Positions 8,354 to 18,747 of a stretch of 64,000 bases of DNA are shown one piece after another; the stretch's first letter is position 1, and each line of letters starts with the position of its first letter. The notes under the pieces were generated by a model, which did no database searches, was not told where the DNA came from, and was given only the letters and a program-made list of their open reading frames with translations. Made by a program: the position numbers and the translations under genes. This DNA is from Verticillium longisporum (lineage: Eukaryota > Ascomycota > Sordariomycetes > Glomerellales > Plectosphaerellaceae), in the NCBI GenBank assembly GCA_019188255.1, contig JAETXT010000015.1, forward strand, positions 372,001 to 436,000, written 5' to 3'.

Positions 8354-11300
8354 TCACGCAATGGACGCCTTGGGGAGCAGCGCCCAGTACCCCCCACAAG
8401 AACACTTCCTCTGCTGCGTCAGCACAAACGTGACCCCCGGCCGCGAGCCGAACACGTCCTCCATGACGGCTGCGCACCGCACGCACCGCCTCCACTGCAG
8501 CGGGCCGCCGCGGCCGCCGCGCTGCTGCAGCTGCTCCTCGGGCGTCTCCTCCCTGGGGCCGGCCCTGTTGGTCATCTCGACGCGGCGGAAGACGTCGACG
8601 TAGCGGGCCGCCGCCCTGCGCGCGCCGAGCACGCGCGGCGCGTCGTCCACCTCGAGGAGCCCGAGGTCGGCGAAGAAGAGCTTCGACGGGTCGGTCTGGG
8701 CGCGGAAGGCGCGCAGGTCCTGGCCGAAGAGCTTCTTGAGCACGGTCAGGAACGGCGCCGGCGGCTGGGCGGCGAGCAGGAGGTTGAGCTCCGAGATGAT
8801 CTGGGCGCCGCGGATCTGGGCGTCAATCTGCTTCTGGCCCTGCTGCGTGTTGGCGGTGCCGTTGCTTTCGTTCTTCTGCTGCGCCTGGGCGGCGAGGCCG
8901 GCAAAGGCCGTCTGGTACGTCGACCGGATGTCGCTCGTGAGCGTCGTCAGGAGGTGGTCAAAGTCCTGCACCTTGATGTGGCTGTTGGAAATGATGTGCT
9001 GCATCCTCTGGTAGGACTTGTTGAGGGCTATAGTAGCGACCTTGGACTGGCCCGACGGGTCGGTGGCGTTCTGTATGGCAGCGCGACGGTCGTAAAACTC
9101 AATGGCCCGGTGCGAGATTTGGTCGAGATGCGTCAGCCGACGGCAGACGGCGGAGAGAAACCCGCGTGTGGCGGAGCAGAGGAGCAGCTGAAGAGAAGGA
9201 TCAGATCGGGAGCGGAGGTAGTTGGAGATTTCTGAATAGTTTCGTGGTTGCAGAAGTTCGGTGAATTTGGGGTCGTCGAGAAGTGCGAATAGAGAATCGG
9301 CAAGATACGCGAGCAAGTCGACAGACCACTGCGCGCACCCGCACAGCACATCAATGACCTCGTGTTCGTCCAGGGGATTCAGCTTCTCCCGCATGTTGGT
9401 AGGAGTGTTGCTCGCGATGGTGATCAGAATGACGACATTTCTGATATTGAGCGACAGGAAGGCGAATTTGCCGCTGGAAGACCGCGGGTTGAACTCTCCG
9501 TTGAAGCCCAGGTGGTTGAGGATGCTGAAGCAAAGCTGTAGTGAACTATTACGCACGAGGGCTTCGTGGTGAGCTTCCTCCGAGTAGTCGACAGGTACTT
9601 TGAGCATCCGGACAAGCTCGTTGACCCAGTCTCGTGTGAAGGCTATACAGATTGTTAGTCTCCGTCAAGTGGTAGTAGCGAATACATGGACTTGCTCTTC
9701 TTGTCTGCGTATGGTTTTGCTGCCGCTAGAATATCATCGCAGTTTACCTGGTAGAATGTCGCAGCAGAAGCCGCTACTGTGAGAGCCGCGATGACTGCAG
9801 CGTACTGGGCTTGGGAAGAATTAGCAAGGCTATCCAAAAGTTACGCAACCAGTAACGTACCGTCTTGATTGGAGTTTCCAATGTCGCCCAGCGGATAATG
9901 TAGTCCATTCCACTTCACTTGCCCATCGTCTTGAATTTGAGCGACCGAGCAGTTGGTAGGCGAGAATGCGACTTGAAGGCCTGTGAAGCGTCAGTAGGCA
10001 ACGCAGTCATGATAAGGGCAGAACGTACATGGTGTGCCCTCAGAAAAGGTAAAGCCGACCTGGTTGAGGGTCATGACTCTGTCGAGGCTCAACTCGTTAT
10101 AAGTCTCCTGCATTGTGACCCTGCCGCGGTACTCAACGGAGCCATCACTAAAGGCTATGCAGACAGCCTTTCCGAAGTGGATGGTCTGCATGCCGACAAT
10201 GACTTTGTTGATGAAAACCGGGTCCAGTCTTTTGAGTCTGTTGGGATCCTACGCATTGTTTAGAATGAGGAGAAAGTGATGCAGAGCAGTGCAAACGTAC
10301 CTTGTCGTTCCCGCCGGCGCTGCTGTTTCTGCGGCTGCCCATCTGCTCAAACGCAGGGTGCAGGGCGGGAGATGGCTCATGGCCGACTTCCCACCGATCT
10401 ATGACGCTCTGCATCTCTTGGAAGGGACTGTTAGTTGTGGGGAGGTAAGATCGAACGACGAGAACGTTCATGGGGACCCAGTTGTGGCCAGTGTTGTCCA
10501 GCTGCGAAGGTAACAGCTCAATGTGGGAGATCTGCGTCATGGAGGCATCTATGGGGTTTCCGCTCTGCCCATTGGGCATCCAGCTGGATATTGCCAGGTG
10601 TTTTGCCGTCATGGTAGGATTCAGGGGCTGGCCGCTGGGTGGTAGCTTGTTATCTGGCTGTGGAGGGCCCCAGGATATCGATACCCGGACCAGTCGAAGC
10701 TGGCGGGAGGCAGTCGCCAAGGCGACATACATGTGATCTAGGATCTGTGAGCAGGCATACACAGGCAGAGTCTCGCGGAACGGCTTACTCTTGTCGCTGT
10801 GTAGGGATGCATGTGTGATGAGGTCGTCTGAAGAGCTGAAGCTGTCAAGTTCCAATGTGGTTTCTTCAAGCTTGTTATTACTCTGGCTCCAGAACAAGCG
10901 AAGCATGCCACTCGTCGTGACACACAGCAGGGCGCTTTTGGCAGGATTAGGATGCCAGGGTCCAAAGGCATGGATAAAGGAACTCTCGTAGCGATAAGCG
11001 GTGGCATCCTTGACAGCAGGCCCATGGAAGACGTGATACTACGAGATGGTCAGGGTCGAGGTACACAGCCGACGTCCAAAGAAGGCGCTCTTACATTTTT
11101 GTGCTGAGACGCAAGTGGCAGCCAGAAGCAGCCGGCGATGGCATGGAGGTCGTCGACATGATCGGCATCCCACTTGCGAGTGAGAAAGGGGCGGTTGAGG
11201 GAGACGGAGAAGGCTAATATGGCAACGCGGCCGGCGGCATCGATGACGGCGAGCTCGTTGCTACTGGTGGCGGCCCATGCGAGGTGGACTATTGGCGTGG

Positions 11301-11685
11301 ACGGGCTGGCGGTGATGGCATCGACTGTGGTAGGCTCGCTGAGGCCCCAGCTGCCAGTTTTGGGATCGGCCCGCAAATACCTGACTTGAACGGATCTGCC
11401 ATCGGGTGAGATGGAGGCGATGGTTCCCGATTTGGACCAGGCGATGCCTTGAGCACACCCTCGGGTTCTCATCTCGTCCACACGCTGCGCGAGCTGCCGA
11501 CTAGGCGCTCGGACATTGGGTAGGGTGAGGTTGACACCATCGCCAAAAAGATCATCGACATCGAGACCATCAACCTGCATTGGGCCGTTCATGGGAATAT
11601 CCCCGGCGGATATGGCGTCATGGTTCATGACTTGGTCTCCGTCGTGAGTGGTCGTCTCCATGGGGTTGTCAAGCATGAGAGGCAT
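8354..11685 (-). CDS. MED16: Mediator complex subunit 16 (Med16/Sin4)
   Basis: Tail-module subunit of the nuclear Mediator coactivator, linking transcription factors to RNA polymerase II. Six exons (minus): 11685-11095, 11038-10301, 10248-10029, 9980-9861, 9809-9696, 9642-8354, giving 1023 residues in one frame. The N-terminal part resembles the WD-type propeller of Med16 (for example GIAWSKSGTIASISPDG near 75-95). The middle is helical (DAQYAAVIAALTVAASA...). The C-terminus has the Med16 zinc-ribbon-like pattern WRRCVRCAAV...CSCGGYW. The start was set at the ATG 11685 because the preceding in-frame codons lack another ATG. Introns are 48-56 nt; the fifth (9695-9643) has a GCAAGT donor, and only this choice keeps the frame and the conserved FTRDWVNELV segment. 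RPE1 lies divergently 669 bp away. Identification is strong; exon 5/6 needs transcript support. Confidence 0.88.
9643..9695 (-). other. GC-AG intron (fifth intron of MED16)
   Basis: The donor reads A|GCAAGT and the acceptor CTGTATAG, with a GACTAACA branch-like sequence 13 nt before the end; length 53 nt. Nearby GT donors (GTAAAC after FYQ, GTCCAT, GTATTC) all break the frame into the next exon. GCAAGT is the usual consensus of the rare GC-AG class. Confidence 0.7.
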
Positions 11686-11687
11686 CT

Positions 11688-11725
11688 CAGCCTCGATCAA
11701 GAGGATCAGCCTCGATCAAGAGGAT
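11688..11725. repeat. 19-bp perfect tandem duplication at the MED16 start
   Basis: CAGCCTCGATCAAGAGGAT occurs at 11688-11706 and again at 11707-11725, directly upstream of the proposed MED16 start codon (11685). It lies in the 5' leader and probably arose by slippage. Confidence 0.9.
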
Positions 11726-12354
11726 GGCTGGCAGGTAGGGGGTTCGTTAGGCTGGCTACCCAGAGGTGAGATGAGATGCCTACACTAAGAGCTGAAAGGT
11801 CGATTGAGGCGCATTACTGCGATTGAGAGGGGGAGCCGGCGATGGTGTTGTTCAAAGCAGCTTGTGTACGAGAGTATGCAGATGGTGACAGAGCGAGGTG
11901 GTGAATTGTCGTGTTGGTCTTCGGACTTATCAGGGCGGCTCGTCAATATCCGTAGGTCGTCCGCTGTCGAACAAGGACAAATGGACCAACGTTTGACGTG
12001 CACCATCAAGGCCAATGGAAAATACAGCCCAGTGGGTGACCGGACCAATGGTGAGCGGCCCCATCAGCCCCAGTGTACTAAAGTCAATATCAAGCACCAG
12101 CCACATGCAGTGTACATGTGGCTGGTGGTATGCCGACCAAGACCCCACCCACCTGGACCCATAAATCTCGGTACCTCCTACTGCGGCGGCAGTGGGACCG
12201 TACACATCCATCGCCGTCAATTGAACCCCACCATGCCATTAACCCCGCCATCCATCTCCATGTTCTGACATGCTTCGAGTGCTTGACAGCTTCCACCCCC
12301 CGCCTGAACACCACCATTCACCAGACTCTACGCACCAGAATCAAAACATTCACC
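11726..12354. promoter_or_regulatory. Divergent promoter region between MED16 and RPE1
   Basis: The two genes are transcribed away from each other across about 670 bp counting leaders. There is no separate gene. The plus strand is open in the RPE1 frame from about 12118 (first in-frame ATG at 12130), but codon content is not protein-like there. A short CACATGCAGTGTACATGTG imperfect palindrome sits near 12101-12121. Confidence 0.55.
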
Positions 12355-13176
12355 ATGGCGCCCAAAGCCATCATCGCCCCTTCCATCCTTGCCGCCGACT
12401 TTGCCGACCTGGGCCACGAGTGCTCGCGTACCATCAAGAATGGCGCAGACTGGCTCCACGTTGACATCATGGACGGCCACTTCGTCCCCAACATCACATT
12501 CGGCCCTCCCGTCGTCGTCAAGGTGCGCAGCCACGTCCAGCAGCCGACGGAGAAATTCGCCAAGGGCACCTTCGACTGCCACATGATGATTGCCGAGCCC
12601 AAGAAGTGGGTGAAGGAGTTCAAGAAGGCCGGCTGCGACCTGTACTGCTTCCACTACGAGGCTGCCCACTCCTCCGACGCCGAGAGCCCCGAGACGACCT
12701 CCGACAACAAGACGTCCCCGAAGGAGCTGATCAAGTACATTCATCAGCAGGGCATGCTCGCCGGTATCGCCCTGAAGCCCGCAACCTCGGTCGACGTCCT
12801 GTGGGAAATTCTCGAGAACCCCAACCAGGAAGAGAGGCCTGATGTATGTGCTGCAGAACCCCGCGGATCTAGCAGTCCTCCGTACAGTGGCTGACGTTTG
12901 TGTTTGCAGATGGTCCTCATCATGACGGTCGAACCCGGCTTCGGCGGCCAGAAGTTCATGGCCTCGGAGCTGCCCAAGGTTCAGGCCCTTCGCGAGAAGT
13001 ACCCCGATCTCAACATCGAAGTCGACGGCGGCCTCGGGCCCGGCACCATCGACCAGGCTGCCGACGCGGGCGCCAACGTCATCGTCGCCGGTAGCGCCGT
13101 GTTCGGCGCCAAGGATCCCGCCGAGGTCATCTCGCTACTGCGGGATGCCGTCGACAAGCGTTCGGGGAAGCTGTGA
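12355..13176 (+). CDS. RPE1: Ribulose-phosphate 3-epimerase
   Basis: Cytosolic enzyme of the pentose phosphate pathway that interconverts D-ribulose 5-phosphate and D-xylulose 5-phosphate. Two exons, 12355-12843 and 12910-13176, with a 66-nt GTATGT...TTGCAG intron, give 251 residues, a little longer than bacterial homologues. TIM-barrel motifs run in order: APSILAADF (8-16), [12 protein letters not shown] (35-46), CHMMI (75-79), [15 protein letters not shown] (200-204) and VAGSAVFGA. The expected metal and catalytic residues are present: His35, Asp37, His76 and Asp202. An insertion of about 16 residues rich in Ser/Thr/Asp (about 105-120) separates two barrel strands, as in other fungal enzymes. 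The ATG sits in a good context (CACCATGGC). An in-frame upstream ATG at 12130 would add 75 unlikely residues. Confidence 0.96.
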
Positions 13177-13496
13177 GGGGCTGAGAGCTCGTTTTGGGTG
13201 TAGCGAATGGAGTTGGGGGTGTAAGAGTGTGTGTGTGTGTGTGCATACGGGCCAATTTGATGACTTGTAGAGAAGGTGAAATCTTAATAGAATGGGGGTA
13301 TCATGTTGTGTCACTTTCCGTTTCTCTTCATGTATTCATGCACCAAAGTGTTTGCCCATGTTTCCCGAGAGCACTGAATCCGTCTTTGATAGGTTCGACC
13401 ATTTCTCAGCCTCATGGTCGACGCGATGCTCGGCACGCTGGGGCCGAATAATGCGGACAGATAATCAAGTGTTCGGCCTGGTCATTTGTGGCTATT

Positions 13497-13808
13497 CTAG
13501 CTTAAGGATCTCATCTTCAGGTCCTGTGGCAGGAGCTGGCCTTCGGCACGAAGCATCCTGGTGTCTAAAGTATACGTCACTAGCTCCCGGAGATACCTCC
13601 GCCGAAACGGGTCGCTGCGAATTTGGAGGTTATAGTATCGCATCGCTCTGCCCCTTGTATCCGTCACAGATGGGGGCAAGTACATGTAATAGCGACCACA
13701 ATCCATCAAGTCGTAAAATATCTGGTCATGTTTGAGGTCCGCTGATGCCGCAGCCGGAGACACAGAGAATTGTGGGCCCAGGTACATGGTAGATCTCATC
13801 GGGCCCAT
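13497..13808 (-). CDS. Doubtful small ORF, hypothetical protein (103 codons)
   Basis: The frame runs from an ATG at 13808 to a stop at 13497. The last 80 residues have a balanced, charged and aromatic composition (YYMYLPPSVTD, RYYNLQIRSDPFRRRYLREL) that looks more protein-like than other spurious frames here. I recognise no family, signal peptide or membrane segment. It could be a degenerate gene fragment, a small lineage-specific gene, or chance. It lies 320 bp downstream of RPE1 on the opposite strand. Confidence 0.2.
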   Translation of the reverse strand: MGPMRSTMYLGPQFSVSPAAASADLKHDQIFYDLMDCGRYYMYLPPSVTDTRGRAMRYYNLQIRSDPFRRRYLRELVTYTLDTRMLRAEGQLLPQDLKMRSLS

Positions 13809-14391
13809 GTCTGGTGTCTGGGACGGGAGACACAGAAGGCCAGAGGAAGGCCCACTCCCCCCCCTTTGCCCAGGTTCTAGTTCAAGAAGATCGTACCCGT
13901 GGCCCGCCGAGCACAGGTGGCATGCCCCCCAATCTCGTAACCGAGCAACGCGTGTGCGCCGGGCATGCGACAGCACTTGAGCATAGCGCACGCGGCGCGG
14001 CACAACAGCACTGTCAGTTGGCCTGTGAGGTAAGGTAAAGTACCCAACGGTCAGGTAGGTAACCACCTAAGCAAGTAAGCAAGCACTGGGCCTCGACCGA
14101 AGCAAAGGGATTCACCACGGTTTGGTTACCATTGCCATGGTTTTCTCACAGTTGAGGGCTCAAGAGTTGAGCGCGCAATTTGTACCCAAGAAGTGAAAAG
14201 GGCGCAGCACCAAGACGAGACATCGTCCATTCGGTCAATGCTCTCCAGCCTGGGAGGACAAAGGGAGCTGAAGTCGGCAGGACTTTGAATGGCTTGCCTC
14301 AGGCCTGGTGCTGCTGCATGGCTCTAAGATGATGCTGCTCCCAGCACTTCGGAAGGCTCCGTGGAGAGGTGGCTGCATTTTGCAGTCTGTC

Positions 14392-14460
14392 CCTACCTAG
14401 GTACCTACCTGTCTTCCTTAGGTACCTAGGTGACTGGGTAGGTAGGCTCCCTGTAGGTAA
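14392..14460. promoter_or_regulatory. ACCTAGGT/GGTACC palindromic cluster upstream of the sirtuin gene
   Basis: Repeated units of CTACCTAGGTACCTACC and GGTACCTAGGTGACT with GGTAGGTAGG occur 580-650 bp upstream of the sirtuin ATG. Similar arrays occur at 24941-24956, 48417-48474 and around 62336-62350. They may be a genome-wide simple palindromic repeat, a protein-binding site, or hairpin-forming DNA; function is unknown. Confidence 0.4.
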
Positions 14461-15043
14461 ACATGGCCAGGTAAATGACGCGACCCGTCAGAGACTTGGG
14501 GAGGGCGGCTTCCCCTCACCGCATCCCAGGTTCTCTCCCGGTACCCTCGTCCGGTCACCTCCACACGCCATGTTCCCTGATGCAGGACCACCTCATTGGC
14601 CTCTTGCCTCCGCTCGAGAATCCAGTTGCGAGTGGCTCTCTCCCCCCCGGCAGGAAGCGTCAGACTGCGACGGACCGCCGATTTCCCTTTCTTCAACGAC
14701 AACTCATTCCTTCCTGCTCCTTGAACCTCGATTCTCCCGCCCGCTCCCGCCTGCTTGGACCGTCCTCCGTCTTCTTCTCTTCTGCCACCCCCAAAAACAA
14801 ACTTACGTCCCCAGGCTTTAAACCTTGCGGAAAGCCTACCTTTCTTCTTCTTCTTCTTCTTCTCCCCCGAACACAAGCGCCATGATCTAAAGGCTCCTCC
14901 CCAAAACGACCGACCGCCCACTGCAAGAGAGCCGCATGATTTCGCTACCCTGGTCCACTTTCTCCTTCCTTCCCTCTCTCTTACGCAGCTCGACCCACGA
15001 CCGCCACGACCCCGACCACCCTGACTCCGATCAGGACACCACC

Positions 15044-17248
15044 ATGAACTCCCTACCTGACGGTGAACAACCACGGCCGCGCGACGACGACCAAATGGAT
15101 TGCGACAACGAGAGCCTTCGTGAGAGAGCCTCGTCTGCTATTCCGACTGATCGCGACTGCCATGACGAATCAGACTGCGACCGCAGCCGAAAACCCGACT
15201 TTGACGCTGTGCCTTCCTCGCCCCTCTCTGAATTGGCCAAGACGCCACCGCTCTTCTCCCCTCCCCTAGCCGTTCGCGATCCCGCCGACCGCTACCCGTC
15301 CCCTTCCATGACTTCCCTCTCCTCCTCTTCCGCCCTGGCCTCTGGCTGCCAATCACCCTCGCGAGCCGACATGCCGCTGGCCTCCCCGCTGGCCTCCGAC
15401 ACAATCAACGTCAGCAGCTTCGCCGAAATGGCCACGTCGGCGCCGTCCGAGCGCCCTCGCAAGAGACGCAAGATTGCCGCCCCCAAGGAGCGCACCACCG
15501 AATATCTCGACTTTGACAAGGTCCGCGACAACGGCTTTGACGCCGAGAGCGACAGGAAACTCGATCGCCTCGTCGACACCCTCAGGTACCAGAAAAAGAT
15601 TGTCGTCATTGCTGGTGCCGGTATTTCAGTCTCCGCTGGCATTCCCGACTTCCGGTCCAAACAAGGCCTCTTTGCGACACTGCCCAACGAGCACAAGATG
15701 AAGGGCTCCGGAAAGCACCTCTTCGACGCATCAGTGTACAAGCATGACGAGACGACGGAGAAGTTCCACAAAATGGTGTGCGACCTGGCCACCATGGTCA
15801 AGTCGGCCAAGCCCACAAAATTCCACCACCTGCTCGCCTCCCTTGCTGCCGAGGGCCGCCTTATGCGACTCTACACCCAGAACGTCGACTGTGTCGATAC
15901 AAACATGCCCCCGTTGAAGACGACTGTTCCTCTGAACCGCAAGGGGCCATGGCCCAAGACCATCCAGCTGCATGGAAGCGTCGAGCACATGAACTGCTCA
16001 AAATGCGGACAGATCACCCCGCTGAACACGGAGCTTTTCGTCGGGCACGAGGCTCCACTTTGCGCAGAGTGTACCGAGATGGACACGGTCAGAACCATTC
16101 ACGGCGGAAAGCGAAGTCACGGAATCGGTCGCCTCCGCCCCAGAATGGTGCTCTACAACGAATACAACCCGGATGAGGAGGCAATCGGCAACGTCTCGAG
16201 TTCTGATTTGAAGGGCCGACCAGATGCCGTCATTGTCGTCGGCACCAGCCTCAAAATCCCCGGTGTGAGACGCCTCGTCAAGGAGCTCTGCCAGGCTACT
16301 CGGAACAAGCGCGGCGGCTTTACTGCCTGGATCAATCTGGACTCGGAGCCCCAGCACAACGATTTCAAGGACTGCTGGGACCTCGTTGTGCGCGGAAAAT
16401 CTGATGACGTCGCCCACTTTGCCCAACTACCCCCCTACGATGTGCCCAGCGCGGATCCTAGCGATATTCTCAACGAAGAAGACAACAAGGTACGCGAGCA
16501 GTGGCTGCAGCGGGACAAGGTGGAAGTCCAGCTTTCGCAGTCATCTCACAATACATCCCTGCCTAAGCCGGAGTTTGAGGCTCTCACCGAGACTCAAGCC
16601 AACGCCACCAAGGTTCAGGGCATTCCCACGCCCAGCACCAGCCCTCGATTGCTACCCACACTGCCGGGCAAAAAGGCCGGAAAGTCGAGACAGAGCAAGC
16701 TTGCCTTTGGTGCCACGCCAGTCGCAAGCTCCGACAGTGAGGCACCATCGAAAAAGCGCAAGAGAGCGCCGGCAAAGAAGTCTGGGAAGCAGGCGAAGAA
16801 GGCGGCCGAGCCTCCTAAGAACGCAGTCCCCCAGACCTTCCGTGCTGTCAAGAACCGAGCCCTCGTTGCGCCCGTCCAGGCAAAGCAAGAAAAAGACGTC
16901 AAGCAGGAGGTCACGAATGAACTGCCCACCTTGCGACCACAGCAGCCCTCGTCCCGCAGCCCTGTTGCGTACACGGCGCAGAAGTCTTTTGGAAAAAACG
17001 AGGCCGACTCCCTCATGTCCTCACCGCTGCTCCCTGCCCTGAAAGACATGCCGTGCGATCTGGCTACCCTACCAACTACGCCGGCTCACACGCAGCGAGG
17101 CACTTCTCCGTTGGACGGCCGGTCGTCGCCTTGTATCGGCATCTCTACCGATAGCTGCCTGGGCAGCATTGTGGCAGCCGCTTCCGAGGGCCCGCGCATC
17201 ATATCCCCATCATCGAAACCTCGGGGGATGGAGGGGCTTATCAATTAG
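15044..17248 (+). CDS. HST3: NAD-dependent histone deacetylase, Sir2 family, Hst3/Hst4 clade
   Basis: Nuclear NAD-dependent protein deacetylase; in yeasts this clade removes acetyl from histone H3 lysine 56 and guards genome stability. Single exon, 734 residues from the ATG at 15044 (context ACCACCATGA); an in-frame ATG at 14936 would add 36 residues. Residues 1-165 are disordered with a basic PRKRRK near 140. The catalytic core (about 165-475) shows VIAGAGISVSAGIPDFRS (about 187-204), TQNVDCVD (about 278-285), QLHGS with the catalytic His near 309, and zinc cysteines in NCSKCG and CAECTE. GRLRPRMVLYNEYNPDEEAIG and VVGTSLKIPGVR follow, all typical of Hst3/4 rather than Sir2 or Hst2. The C-terminal 260 residues are disordered with Lys/Arg-rich nuclear signals (SKKRKRAPAKKSGK) and many S/T-P sites. 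It is convergent with CHD1. Confidence 0.93.
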   Translation: MNSLPDGEQPRPRDDDQMDCDNESLRERASSAIPTDRDCHDESDCDRSRKPDFDAVPSSPLSELAKTPPLFSPPLAVRDPADRYPSPSMTSLSSSSALASGCQSPSRADMPLASPLASDTINVSSFAEMATSAPSERPRKRRKIAAPKERTTEYLDFDKVRDNGFDAESDRKLDRLVDTLRYQKKIVVIAGAGISVSAGIPDFRSKQGLFATLPNEHKMKGSGKHLFDASVYKHDETTEKFHKMVCDLATMVKSAKPTKFHHLLASLAAEGRLMRLYTQNVDCVDTNMPPLKTTVPLNRKGPWPKTIQLHGSVEHMNCSKCGQITPLNTELFVGHEAPLCAECTEMDTVRTIHGGKRSHGIGRLRPRMVLYNEYNPDEEAIGNVSSSDLKGRPDAVIVVGTSLKIPGVRRLVKELCQATRNKRGGFTAWINLDSEPQHNDFKDCWDLVVRGKSDDVAHFAQLPPYDVPSADPSDILNEEDNKVREQWLQRDKVEVQLSQSSHNTSLPKPEFEALTETQANATKVQGIPTPSTSPRLLPTLPGKKAGKSRQSKLAFGATPVASSDSEAPSKKRKRAPAKKSGKQAKKAAEPPKNAVPQTFRAVKNRALVAPVQAKQEKDVKQEVTNELPTLRPQQPSSRSPVAYTAQKSFGKNEADSLMSSPLLPALKDMPCDLATLPTTPAHTQRGTSPLDGRSSPCIGISTDSCLGSIVAAASEGPRIISPSSKPRGMEGLIN

Positions 17249-18747
17249 AGCCAGATGACATGATGAGACGAGAAGCACTGAAAGATCGACGGCTCCAAGT
17301 TGGGAGTACGAAAGGCGGTCTGGCAGGCTTACAATGCCAGGTGGGGGCTGTACAATGTAACTCTTACGCGTCACAAACAGTACCGGTCGGTGTACCTTTT
17401 TTCAATGGTGTTGGAGGAAGCCTGCTCAAAAAGGCTCGAATGGAAGCATTGTCTTCATGACTACAGGGAGACTCTCTGCAAGGCAACCGAAAGCACGGTT
17501 GCGATACGCATCCCTCACCAACTGGCGGGCGCTGGTTGCCCTCGCCAGAGAGAGGACGAGTGTCAGGAGCATGGAGGCTGGCGTACGGAGTTTCATGTTT
17601 AGAAAATACCTACCTTGCCTGATCCGAACGACGGTGTTTGGATCCGGTTGTTTAATACCCTCGATGAATGGCACACATAATCACACACACATAGACACAC
17701 ACACATCTGACGTGAGCTGACTGACATGTGTACCTCATCTCTGTTCTTTGCTTGAGACGCTCACTCCCCAACATGGCAAGGTCCCCTCCAGGCGAGACCC
17801 TCCTTTCGGCGTCACGGGTTCACGTCGGCGGGGGCGAAGGGTAAGCTAAAAAGGGCACTGTGCCGTCGTCACCTGGCAGACCTGGCCGGCGACTCACTCT
17901 CGGAGCAGAGGGGCCAAACTCATTTCAAGGCCCATAAACAGCACTTTCAGGGCACGGCATGGCACGCTATACAACGAGCGAGCAACCAGCCAGTGGAAAG
18001 CAGAAAGGGCACCCCACGCAGAAAAGACAACCGGGTCAATTGGGTATCCCCGCCTCGCAAGGCACCAACTAGCTACCTGCCTACCCTCTGTCTCTGTCTG
18101 TCTGCTCACTGTCTATGGAACGCCCGCCAGCCTCCTGCCCACCGCACACGTGACATGTGCCTTGCCCCCAAGGAGGAAAACAAAACGCCGTTTCAAACCC
18201 ACCCCAGTCTGATGAGATGCACGTATCTTGAGCTTTCCCCGAACCTGTCCCTCATTCTGCAAAAGTCTTTCTGTACACGAACGGCCAACACTAAAGAAGA
18301 AGAAAAACAGTCCTCTCGTGACATTCCGCCTCTCGCACGCGGCCTTATAGGGAACCAGCGGCAATGGGCCCATTGCATTGATCAGCCTCGCGAACGAGGC
18401 GAAGAGGGCAAGGCTGCAATGTCATGTGACATTCAACCCGCCCCCCTAAGCCTTCTCGCCCTTCCGCTCACCCCCGTCGGATCGCCCCAGTACGCCATGC
18501 AGTTGCGCGCGCAAATAACCGGCTCAGTGGCCGCATCTTGATGCTTGATCCCGGTTTGTAGTTTATCGTGATTTTGGGCCCTCTGAACAAAATGTACCAT
18601 CCCGTTCCTTCCGGAACGCCTTGCCATGCATGCATGCCACACACAATATCGTTGAAATGTAGAAGAAGAAAAAAAAAATACACCAATAGTCGTCATGGTT
18701 CAGTATCAAGGGTATCGCGAACTTTGATGCGCCACAGTCGTCTGCAT
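17249..18747. other. Intergenic between convergent sirtuin and CHD1 genes
   Basis: About 1.5 kb holding two 3' UTRs. It contains a CA-rich stretch (about 17681-17705), a short purine run at 18661-18680 just past the CHD1 stop, and open frames (for example 17993-18541) with no recognisable domain. No RNA gene seen. Confidence 0.5.

Larger units (their letters stand above)
13177..15043. other. Intergenic: RPE1 3' flank and sirtuin upstream region
   Basis: About 1.9 kb. Near the RPE1 end there is a (GT)n run at about 13224-13244. A doubtful small minus-strand frame lies at 13497-13808. A cluster of ACCTAGGT-type palindromes lies at 14392-14460. A pyrimidine-rich stretch with a CTT repeat (about 14842-14865) lies some 180 bp before the sirtuin start, typical of fungal leaders. 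Confidence 0.55.

Noticed and set aside
9696..9755. A GT donor (GTAAAC after FYQ) for MED16 intron 5
   Set aside because: It would leave the next exon out of frame and delete a plausible coding segment (VNCDDILAAAKPYADKK); the GCAAGT donor solves both problems.
14936..15043. Upstream in-frame ATG of the sirtuin
   Set aside because: The extra 36 residues come from a pyrimidine-rich leader and look non-coding; the ATG at 15044 has the better context.
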